Shown: positions 1 to 5,869 of the stretch, piece by piece
How positions within the stretch are numbered: position 1 is the stretch's first letter
Layout: every line of letters begins with the position of its first letter
Source: Deltaproteobacteria bacterium
Lineage (GTDB): Bacteria; Desulfobacterota; Binatia; Bin18
Reading direction: 5' to 3'
DNA length: 9,009 bases
Assembly (NCBI GenBank): GCA_016200595.1
Contig: JACQEL010000948.1
Span: 1-9,009, forward strand
Translations under genes and position numbers: made by a program
The notes under the pieces: generated by a model
The model's input: only the letters and a program-made list of their open reading frames with translations
Told to the model about the DNA's origin: nothing
Database searches by the model: none

Positions 1-50
1 ATGAGAAACTCCTGGCGTAAGGCTACGGGCGAGCCATCGTTCCAAGGCAT
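1..50 (-). CDS. Transposase, IS481-like, N-terminal codons only (partial)
   Basis: Only the first 16 codons lie in the window; the gene runs off the left edge. They read MPWNDGSPVALRQEFL. An MPW start followed by a short linker and an RxxF-type helix is characteristic of IS481-family transposases, which begin with a helix-turn-helix and end in a DDE/RNase H-fold integrase core. The ATG at 50-48 is preceded on the minus strand by AAGGAG eight bases upstream, a very good ribosome binding site, which makes a real gene start likely despite the short length. The terminal repeats at 90-125 lie just upstream, as expected. Whether the transposase is intact cannot be judged. Confidence 0.45.
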   Translation of the reverse strand, partial: MPWNDGSPVALRQEFL

Positions 51-89
51 GAGAGTTCTCCTTGCGACAATCTCTCACGCATTCTAGAA

Positions 90-125
90 GTGTTACCTAT
101 GTCCATGAACAGGTGTTACCTATGT
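90..125. repeat. Two direct 13-bp repeats at the IS end
   Basis: GTGTTACCTATGT occurs at 90-102 and again at 113-125, a start-to-start spacing of 23 bp (about two helical turns). The copies sit between the transposase start and the presumed outer end of the element, so they are probably transposase binding sites. They also lie where the transposase promoter should be, which would allow autoregulation; that part is inference. Confidence 0.6.
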
Positions 126-217
126 TCCCGGTCTATACAGAGGGCCAGGGAGAGGGGGGGTCGGGCGCAGCAGAAGCCGTGGACCTCCTCTCAAACACAG
201 GATAATGCCCGGCTTCG

Positions 218-1225
218 TCACCCGGCCAGGAGTTCGTGTAGCGCTGCGTCGATGAAGGCATTATCGGCTGAATTGACTCCCAAGCCGGCCACGTGCCCCC
301 AGATCGAGGGAATAGGTCGCAGCTCCGCCTGCGGCATCTGTGCAACCTCCAGTTCGTTGTCTCGCACGCGAAAATAGAGATCGGTTGCGCCTGGCATGAC
401 GATCGCCCGGGCCTTAATGGCTCTGAGGGCCGCAGCGAAGTCTCCCTTATAGATCTCGTTGGCACTGATGTCGGCATGCTGCCAGGTCCAGAGCATCGCC
501 AACAGATCGTTCGCGTCCCGCCGCCGGAAATAGCCTTCCAGGAATCGCATGGTGTCCTCCATCGAGGCCAGGCCCATCTTGCGGTACTCTTGTTCGCGAA
601 AGAAGTCTTGGGAGAAGACCCAGCCTGCATACACTCGACTGAAGGCTTGCAAGCCTTTGACCGGCGGAGTCTGGTACCAACCCCCGGCGAACGCGGCATC
701 GGTAACGAGTGCCGCTTTGACCCCTTCAAGGAACAGGGAGTTATGAGGCGAGGTGCGGGCTGTACCACAAATCGGGGCGATGGCCTGGACCATGTCAGGA
801 TAGAGTGCGCCCCACTGAAACGTTTGCTGTGCTCCCATCGAGAACCCAACGACGAGCTTGATTCGTTCGATACCCAGGTGCTCGGTGACCAGGCGATGCT
901 GGCAAACGACGTTGTCGTACAGCGAGATGTTGGGGAAGGCGGCATGATCAAACGGCGGAGGGGTATTACTGGGCGAAGCTGACAACCCATTGCCAAACAT
1001 ATTGGGCACGATGATAAAGTGACGCTTCGGGTCGAGGGAGCGCCAAGCGGCTATCATTACCTCATTCTCGGCGAGTTGGCTGCCATAGAACGTTGGCATC
1101 ACGATGACATTGTCACGCGCGGCGTTGAGTTCCCCATAAGTCTTGTAGACCAGCTTAGCTTGGCGCAGGGTGAGCCCGCATTGGAGAACAACCTCTCTTA
1201 ACTCAAAGGTCTCGTAGTCGGCCAT
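218..1225 (-). CDS. Alpha/beta hydrolase, homoserine O-acetyltransferase-like
   Basis: A 335-aa protein of the alpha/beta-hydrolase fold, closest in pattern to the MetX-like acyltransferase group. The nucleophile elbow GFSMGA places the catalytic Ser at residue 129. The acid is probably Asp282 (PGATDLYF) and the base His311 (WGHVAGLG), so the triad looks complete. A segment with YKTYGELN near residue 27 matches the N-terminal strand pattern of the family. The frame is open for 102 more codons upstream, but the ATG at 1225 is chosen because GGAGG lies 12 bases before it and the extra upstream peptide is translated repeat sequence. It is probably cytoplasmic; no signal peptide is seen. True MetX function is uncertain, since many such paralogues act on other acyl acceptors. 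It is divergent from the TIR-STAND gene, with no evident functional tie. Confidence 0.85.
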   Translation of the reverse strand: MADYETFELREVVLQCGLTLRQAKLVYKTYGELNAARDNVIVMPTFYGSQLAENEVMIAAWRSLDPKRHFIIVPNMFGNGLSASPSNTPPPFDHAAFPNISLYDNVVCQHRLVTEHLGIERIKLVVGFSMGAQQTFQWGALYPDMVQAIAPICGTARTSPHNSLFLEGVKAALVTDAAFAGGWYQTPPVKGLQAFSRVYAGWVFSQDFFREQEYRKMGLASMEDTMRFLEGYFRRRDANDLLAMLWTWQHADISANEIYKGDFAAALRAIKARAIVMPGATDLYFRVRDNELEVAQMPQAELRPIPSIWGHVAGLGVNSADNAFIDAALHELLAG

Positions 1226-1380
1226 GTTCGGTTCTTCCTCCGTCGCAACGGTCCAAGAAACATTAACCCTAGAGAGGAGGCTGGAAAAGAGGGAGTGGCC
1301 GCGGTTTTTCTTTCTCGACGGGGGTGCATAGCCTTTGCTGGCAACTGAGTTGAAAGCACACAGCTCATCTGCCGTTCCCC

Positions 1381-1457
1381 CTTCGACAAGCTCAGGGCGA
1401 ACGGGGTTGGGCTTGAAGCTGTGGCGAAAATTACCGTTCGTGCTGAGCCTGTCGAAG
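1381..1457. repeat. Inverted pair of REP-like repeats
   Basis: Two 24-nt arms (1381-1404 and 1434-1457) are inverted copies that match at 21 of 24 positions and are separated by 29 bp. The core is GTTCG..CTGAGC.TGTCGAAG. I recognise this as a dispersed palindromic motif found in many unrelated bacterial genomes, where it often yields spurious peptides such as RPELVEG; such a peptide appears in the upstream extension of the hydrolase frame. Paired copies can fold into a long hairpin. Here the pair sits in the divergent region between the hydrolase and the TIR-STAND gene, upstream of both starts. A role in transcript ends or supercoiling is possible but not shown. Confidence 0.75.
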
Positions 1458-1519
1458 CACAAACACAGGGAGACGCGTGCCTGCCAGAATTTGATATGCA
1501 CCCTCTCAACGATAAACGG

Positions 1520-1549
1520 TTGACAGCCCATCAGAGACAGGAGTATAGC
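1520..1549 (+). promoter_or_regulatory. Putative sigma70 promoter of the TIR-STAND gene
   Basis: TTGACA at 1520-1525 is a perfect -35 box. TATAGC at 1544-1549 is a fair -10 box at 18-bp spacing. A transcript would start near 1556, giving a leader of about 38 nt before the GTG at 1594. No operator-like palindrome overlaps it; the REP-like pair lies about 60 bp upstream. Confidence 0.5.
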
Positions 1550-1593
1550 GCCAGTAGTTTGAAACTGCGTCCAACTGATCCGGAAGGTGGCTC

Positions 1594-4539
1594 GTGGATA
1601 GTTACTTTATCAGTTACTCGCCGGTTAATGGATTAGATTTCGCAGTGCGCCTCTGTGATGCCCTGGTAGCCGGGCATCCCTCGTATGCCGCCTGGCTGGA
1701 TAAGCGTGAGCTTCGGCCAGGCGCGGACTGGGATGAGCAAATCGCCGAGGCGATCCGTACTTGTGCCGGCCTGCTTTTCGTCATGACACTAGACAGCGTC
1801 GAACCCCAGTCCGGCTGCAAACCGGAATGGACACGCGCCCTCAAATACAAAAAACCGATTGTCCCTCTCCTGCTGGATAAGAAGGCCGAAATGCCGTTTC
1901 GCCTCGGCAACCGGCAGCATATCGACTTCACGGGCGAGTTTGCGCCTGCGCTGGCTCGCTTACGCCTGCACCTGCAGTGGCTCGCTTCCCCAGCGGGGCA
2001 GTTGCAAGCTTTGAAAGATCGTCTGGCAGACGCACAGCGGGACCTGCGCCGTGCCTCCGAGCCCGAAGATCAGGGGCGTATTGCCACGGAAATCGCCCAG
2101 TTACAGCAGCAAATTGCCGAACAACAACTGGTGGTCGATGACCCCGAGGGAACAGCACTTCGCGTGCAGGAAAGTATTGCGCGTGGGTTGGAACGCGAAC
2201 GTCAGCCGGAGAAACCGATCAGTGGGACGACACGAACTAAGTTTATCAATCCGCCGCCCGCTCTCGCTCCTGGTTATTTCCAGAACCGCGCTGTGGAAAC
2301 CACGCTAATCAACAATTTCCTCAAAGAGGAATCTAAGCGATTGCTGACCATCGTCGGACGCGCGGGCATCGGTAAAACTGCCCTGGTATGTCGCGTGCTC
2401 AAGTCACTCGAAGGTGGACAGTTGCCCGACGATGGGGGACCGCTGTCCGTCGACGGCATCGTCTATCTCAGTGCGATCGGCTCACGCCGCGTGACCTTTC
2501 CGGATCTGTACGCGGACTTGTCTCGTTTATGCTCCGACAACACCACCAAAGAGTTGGAAGCCCTCTATAAAGATCCGCGGGCCAGCACCGAAGCGAAGAT
2601 GCGCGTGCTGCTGGCCGCATTTTCCCATGGCCGGGTGGTGGTCCTGTTAGATAACTTTGAAGATGTCGTCGATCCTGCAACGCACAACATCCACGATCCA
2701 GAATTGGGGGAAGCGTTGGGGGCTTTGCTGAATCTGCCACATCACATGCTCAAAATCATCCTCACTACGCGCATTGCTCCCCGCGATCTCATGTTGACGC
2801 AGCCGAGCCGACAGACCCGGCTCGAATTAGATAAAGGGTTAGAGTCTCCCTATGCCGAGAACATTTTGCGTGAAATGGACAGTGACGGTACAGTGGGCTT
2901 GAAAACTGCCTCAGTGGAATTACTCGACGAAGCCCGCCAGCGGACCCGCGGCTATCCGCGTGCGCTGGAAGCCTTGTTTGCCATCCTGTCCGCTGATCGT
3001 TATACGACTCTCTCGGAAGTGCTCAACGACGCGGAAAAACTGCTGCCTGAAAATGTTGTTGAAGTACTCGTCGGTGAGGCATTTCACCGGCTTGATCCGG
3101 CGGCGGAGCAAGTGATGCAGGCGCTAGCAGTCTATGCTCGTCCAGTGCCTGCGGCTGCTATCGATTATCTTCTTCAACCTTATGTACTTGGGGTGGATAG
3201 CAGGCCGATTCTCAACCGGCTGGTCACTATGCATTTTGCCCGCAAAGAGGCTGAGCGGTACTATCTGCACCCCGTCGATCAAGCGTATGCCCTTAGCCGT
3301 GTGCCTGAGGGGGACGAGTCCGATCGCGCTGATAGCGAAGAACCAAAGTTTACCCGGTACGCGCTGTGGGATCGTGCGGCAGACTACTTTACAGAGGTAC
3401 GCAAGCCCCGGGAGGAGTGGAGGACGATTGACGACTTGGCCCCGCAACTGGCTGAGTTTGAACTGCGCTGTGCAGGGCAGGATTATGAGACGGCGGCTAG
3501 CGTACTGGAAGAGATTGGCTTTGACTACTTATTGTTATGGGGCCATAACCGGCGAACGGTCGAGTTGCACGAGCGGTTGCGGGACAACCTTAGTGATCCA
3601 TGGCTGAAGACGAATAGTGCGATCAGTCTAGGGATAGCTTATTTGAACATAGGACAGATACTAAAGGCTATTGACTGTTTTGAGCAAGCGCTGGACATCT
3701 ATCGCGAGATCGGCAACCGGCAGGGTGAAGGGGCCGCCCTCGGCAATCTTGGCAACTGCTACTCCGCACTGGGCCAGATTCCGCGCGCCATCGACTACCA
3801 TGAGCAAGCGCTGGGCATCCATCGCGAGATTGGCACCCGGGAGGGAGAAGGGACCGACCTCGGCAATCTTGGCAACTGCTACTCCGCACTGGGCCAGATT
3901 CCGCGCGCCATCGACTTCTACGAGCGAGCGCTGGGCATTAGTCGCGAGATTGGCAACCGGCAGGGTGAAGGGGCCGACCTCGACAGTCTGGCACAAGCAC
4001 TAACGGATGAGGAACGTTACTCTGAAGCCGTACAATACGCCATGCACAGCGTGCAAATAGGCGAGGAAATCGGTAATCCAGCCCTTGGTAGCTCTAGCAA
4101 CAGCACCCTTGCCCTTGCGCATCTCTCTGCTGGTGACTTGCCTACCGCGTGTCTCGCCGCTGAGACAGCGCGCCGATATGATGAGCCGTGGAATAACCAC
4201 TTTGTCTTAGCCTTGCTCGGGGTGATCAAGCTGCGACAGGGAGATCGTCCGACGGCACAGGAGGCATTCACCGCGGCTGTGCAGCACGCAAAAGCACTGT
4301 TAACTGCCACTGCACAAAATTACGCCGCCCTGGAGACCAAGGGGCTAGCATTGTGCGGGCTAGTGTTGTGCGGCAAGTCAGATCAACTTGCTGAAGCCCT
4401 AGAAGCCTACCGAGCAGCCCGAGCGATTAATCAGGACCCGGGGATCGTGGGACGTGCCTTGCGCCTGTTTGATGCCCTGGCTCTGGCTGATTCAGCAGAA
4501 GTACTGGCGCAGGTCCGAACAGTGGCCTCTGGGAAGTGA
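1594..4539 (+). CDS. TIR - NB-ARC - TPR protein (bacterial NLR-like STAND ATPase)
   Basis: A 981-aa single-chain sensor/effector. Residues 1-130 form a TIR domain: FISYSPVNG (5-13), LDKRELRPGADW (35-46), and CKPEW with Glu78 in the position of the NADase catalytic Glu. A coiled-coil linker spans about 134-205. The NB-ARC ATPase follows: P-loop GRAGIGKT (255-262), Walker B VVLLDNFEDV (Asp353), TTR (391-393), GYPRAL (453-458, GLPL-like), then a winged helix with LHP (558-560, MHD-like). TPR repeats cover about 671-830, with weaker helical repeats to about 950. Family knowledge: ligand binding by the repeats drives ATP-dependent oligomerisation and activates TIR NAD+ cleavage, usually in anti-phage defence; the trigger here is unknown. 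The GTG start is fixed by an in-frame TGA at 1576 and by GGAAGG at 1582-1587. All key motifs are intact. No partner gene is adjacent. Confidence 0.88.
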   Translation: MDSYFISYSPVNGLDFAVRLCDALVAGHPSYAAWLDKRELRPGADWDEQIAEAIRTCAGLLFVMTLDSVEPQSGCKPEWTRALKYKKPIVPLLLDKKAEMPFRLGNRQHIDFTGEFAPALARLRLHLQWLASPAGQLQALKDRLADAQRDLRRASEPEDQGRIATEIAQLQQQIAEQQLVVDDPEGTALRVQESIARGLERERQPEKPISGTTRTKFINPPPALAPGYFQNRAVETTLINNFLKEESKRLLTIVGRAGIGKTALVCRVLKSLEGGQLPDDGGPLSVDGIVYLSAIGSRRVTFPDLYADLSRLCSDNTTKELEALYKDPRASTEAKMRVLLAAFSHGRVVVLLDNFEDVVDPATHNIHDPELGEALGALLNLPHHMLKIILTTRIAPRDLMLTQPSRQTRLELDKGLESPYAENILREMDSDGTVGLKTASVELLDEARQRTRGYPRALEALFAILSADRYTTLSEVLNDAEKLLPENVVEVLVGEAFHRLDPAAEQVMQALAVYARPVPAAAIDYLLQPYVLGVDSRPILNRLVTMHFARKEAERYYLHPVDQAYALSRVPEGDESDRADSEEPKFTRYALWDRAADYFTEVRKPREEWRTIDDLAPQLAEFELRCAGQDYETAASVLEEIGFDYLLLWGHNRRTVELHERLRDNLSDPWLKTNSAISLGIAYLNIGQILKAIDCFEQALDIYREIGNRQGEGAALGNLGNCYSALGQIPRAIDYHEQALGIHREIGTREGEGTDLGNLGNCYSALGQIPRAIDFYERALGISREIGNRQGEGADLDSLAQALTDEERYSEAVQYAMHSVQIGEEIGNPALGSSSNSTLALAHLSAGDLPTACLAAETARRYDEPWNNHFVLALLGVIKLRQGDRPTAQEAFTAAVQHAKALLTATAQNYAALETKGLALCGLVLCGKSDQLAEALEAYRAARAINQDPGIVGRALRLFDALALADSAEVLAQVRTVASGK
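3681..3980 (+). repeat. 120-bp tandem repeats encoding 40-residue TPR units
   Basis: Within the TIR-STAND gene, units of 120 bp repeat in tandem. The stretch 3738-3796 is identical over 59 bp to 3858-3916, and flanking parts of three units (for example GCGAGAT.GGCAACCGGCAGG near 3704 and 3944) are nearly identical. Each unit encodes a 40-residue TPR with LGNLGNCYSALGQIPRAID. Identity that includes synonymous positions implies recent duplication or gene conversion. Confidence 0.9.
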
Positions 4540-4599
4540 GCACGATTAGCGCTACGCTTCCCGGTAGTGAATCTTTGCCAACGAGACTTAAGGAGCCGC

Positions 4600-4740
4600 T
4601 TGGTAAAGGAGTACTCCATTCGCTATGAAACTTTGCTCGTGGCAGATACTCAGCGGTACAACAACCCGAATGAGGAGGACATCAACGTGACGGTGCTTGC
4701 TGACTGCCCATGTGCTGTGGTACAGAAAGAAGCTCGGTGA
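4600..4740 (+). CDS. Possible 46-aa ORF with its own ribosome binding site
   Basis: I do not recognise this product. A TTG at 4600 opens a 46-codon frame ending in TGA at 4738-4740, and AAGGAG at 4590-4595 lies four bases before it. The peptide contains YETLLVADTQRYNNP, NEEDINVTVLADC and a final CAVVQKEAR; it is soluble-looking and acidic in the middle. The frame is the same as that of the TIR-STAND gene and is open from its stop at 4537, so the stretch could instead be an old extension of that protein behind a stop codon. The stop lies inside the left arm of a large palindrome. Length and a weak start codon keep confidence low. Confidence 0.3.
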   Translation: MVKEYSIRYETLLVADTQRYNNPNEEDINVTVLADCPCAVVQKEAR

Positions 4741-4785
4741 GAGGAAAATTTCTACTCGGTTTCCACTCAGAAATCAGCCTCTCAC
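4737..4785. repeat. 49-nt two-tier interrupted palindrome
   Basis: The arms GTGAGAGG (4737-4744) and CCTCTCAC (4778-4785) are perfect complements. Inside them, after symmetric 3-nt gaps (AAA and CAG), ATTTCT (4748-4753) and AGAAAT (4769-4774) pair perfectly around a 15-nt loop. The stem is 14 bp with a 3x3 internal loop. There is no T-run after it, so it is not a classic intrinsic terminator. It lies 25 bp before the tRNA-Arg. Confidence 0.7.
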
Positions 4786-4810
4786 AAGACCTGTCCTTGA
4801 TTTTCCTCAT

Positions 4811-4884
4811 GCGCCCTTAGCTCAGCTGGATAGAGCGGCAGGCTACGAACCTGTAGGCCGGGTGTTCGAATCACCCAGGGCGCG
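4811..4884 (+). tRNA. tRNA-Arg (anticodon ACG)
   Basis: A complete cloverleaf can be drawn. The acceptor stem is GCGCCCT with AGGGCGC, followed by discriminator G at 4884. The D stem is GCTC/GAGC around AGCTGGATA. The anticodon stem is GCAGG/CCTGT (one G-T pair) with loop CTACGAA, giving anticodon ACG, which is read as ICG after deamination in bacteria. The variable loop has 5 nt, and the T arm is GGGTG TTCGAAT CACCC. The length is 74 nt and the 3' CCA is not encoded. tRNA-Arg genes are common integration sites, and an integrase remnant lies about 70 bp downstream. Confidence 0.96.
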
Positions 4885-4953
4885 TTTTCTTTTCAACTGC
4901 TTAGCGAATGTTAAAAACGATGTTCCTGGTGCCTGCTGCCAGTTTTGTTGCCA

Positions 4954-5136
4954 TTAGGGTGCGAGGAGGGCTGGAGCTGTCGAGTTGCTGCCATCCGTTG
5001 CCTGGTTCCCCTGGTTGTAGGCATTTTCTAGTAAACCGATAGCGGCCAGCCGATGAGTCAGTGCAACATGGGCATGCCGCCTGGTCATCTTCAGCTCTTT
5101 GTCGCCCAGAATTTCGGCGATGGTCAGCAGGTCCAC
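4954..5136 (-). pseudogene. Tyrosine recombinase (integrase) C-terminal remnant
   Basis: The minus-strand frame reads VDLLTIAEILGDKELKMTR followed by RHAHVALTHRLAAI. This matches the last conserved block of phage-type integrases (GVDL.TV.ELLGH.....T.RYAHL...HL). The pattern is unmistakable, but the LGH histidine is Asp and the nucleophilic Tyr of RYAH is His, so the piece cannot be catalytic. The frame is closed by a TAG just upstream, and no catalytic domain is found between there and the next gene, so only about 60 codons remain. Intact relatives have 300-400 residues. The remnant points toward the tRNA-Arg, the usual arrangement of an integrase beside its attachment site. Confidence 0.6.
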
Positions 5137-5244
5137 TACCTACGTGACAGATCAGCGAACTTCTCTGAGGAGTGAGCTTCGAGAACCAGAAGGAGAACAT
5201 CCCAGCCGATAGGTAAACCCCTCGCTCTGTGTTAAAGGAGAATT

Positions 5245-5466
5245 ATGAGCACGATGATCTCCGAAGTATACGACGCGCTACTGGCTGCCGGAGCGCCGGA
5301 AGATAAAGCGCGCAAGGCCGCTGAAGTCCTGGCGAGCTACGAGAGCCAGTTTGCGGCCATCCGCAATGATCTCACAACGATCAAGGGGGATATCAATTTA
5401 CTGCGGTGGATGCTCGGCTTTGTCCTGGCCGGTGTCGTAACCCTCATCTTCAAAGCGTTCGCGTAA
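5245..5466 (+). CDS. Small single-TM protein with coiled-coil region
   Basis: A 73-aa protein of unknown function. It has an N-terminal amphipathic helix (SEVYDALLAAGAPEDKARKAAEVLA), a short coiled-coil-like part (about 33-52, with AAIRNDLTTIKGDI), and one hydrophobic C-terminal segment (about 53-73), suggesting an inner-membrane anchor with the N-terminus in the cytoplasm. The layout resembles the small DUF1640-type proteins, often found near accessory genes. The start is well supported: AAAGGAG lies four bases before the ATG. It stands alone, with about 400 bp free of genes downstream. The family assignment is tentative; the coding call is firmer. Confidence 0.7.
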   Translation: MSTMISEVYDALLAAGAPEDKARKAAEVLASYESQFAAIRNDLTTIKGDINLLRWMLGFVLAGVVTLIFKAFA

Positions 5467-5869
5467 GGTCTGACTGCCGGTCTCTTCCCAGTATGCACCA
5501 TGTGTGCACGGAGAGTGTAACATGAGGAGAAATGAGAAGCATGAGGCATGATGAGAAAGAAAGGATAAACTGACGGTGACCTGCAGAATTTGTAATAAAG
5601 CCGGTTTGACAGTCTATTTTCCACCGATATTGACGGCATCTATAATGGCGCGGATCAGACGGGCAATTCAGACAAGCGCACCCCTTAGGTGCTTGCCAGC
5701 ACTGTAGCGACGAAGTGCGAAGCCCACGAAGCCAACCGACGCATCCTCAAAGCAGCGCCTTGCCGCCTGAGTCCAGTGAACCTGTGTGCTCGTTGCTCCG
5801 CCACGCCACGCCTTATACAGTGCGCTGGACACCATCTGCTTCGGAGGGAGAGGCAGCGAGGACTCGGCT
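5467..5869. other. Gene-free stretch with short repeats
   Basis: I see no convincing gene here. It holds a short dyad TGCAC/GTGCA (5494-5508) just after the small TM gene, four ATGAG motifs at 9-10 bp spacing (5522-5555), and a stem-loop CACC/GGTG with outer CAAG/CTTG (5673-5695). TATAAT at 5641 lacks a well-spaced -35 box (TTGACA at 5606 is 29 bp away). Any promoter for the downstream pseudogene would lie here. Confidence 0.5.

Larger units (their letters stand above)
1..139 (-). mobile_element. Terminal part of an IS481-like insertion sequence
   Basis: This is the left-reading end of an insertion sequence cut by the window edge. It holds the first codons of a transposase on the minus strand (1-50) and, upstream of that start, two direct copies of GTGTTACCTATGT (90-102 and 113-125). 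The outer edge is placed at about 139, where the minus strand reads TGTATAGACCGG; IS481-type ends often begin with TGT. Repeated short terminal motifs are typical binding sites for this kind of transposase. The exact boundary, the target duplication and the other end cannot be seen. IS481 is preferred because of the MPW start, but a related DDE family is possible. Confidence 0.45.

Noticed and set aside
293..982. Long plus-strand open frame (229 codons) opposite the hydrolase
   Set aside because: It lies wholly antisense to a gene with a complete catalytic triad, has no family motif and looks like a GC-driven shadow.
3134..3607. Plus-strand 157-codon frame inside the TIR-STAND gene
   Set aside because: It is out of frame within a well-supported coding region and has no recognisable pattern.
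3681..3980. Regular repeats that could suggest a CRISPR array
   Set aside because: The 120-bp units are coding, contiguous and without spacers; they encode TPRs.
3661..3996. Minus-strand repeat-containing frame opposite the TPR region
   Set aside because: Its internal repeats simply mirror the 120-bp TPR duplication on the other strand.
4697..4957. Plus-strand frame running through the tRNA
   Set aside because: It contains the whole tRNA-Arg and has no protein signature.
5606..5646. TTGACA and TATAAT boxes upstream of the cyclase pseudogene
   Set aside because: The spacing is 29 bp, too long for a sigma70 promoter, and the second TTGACG is only 5 bp from TATAAT.
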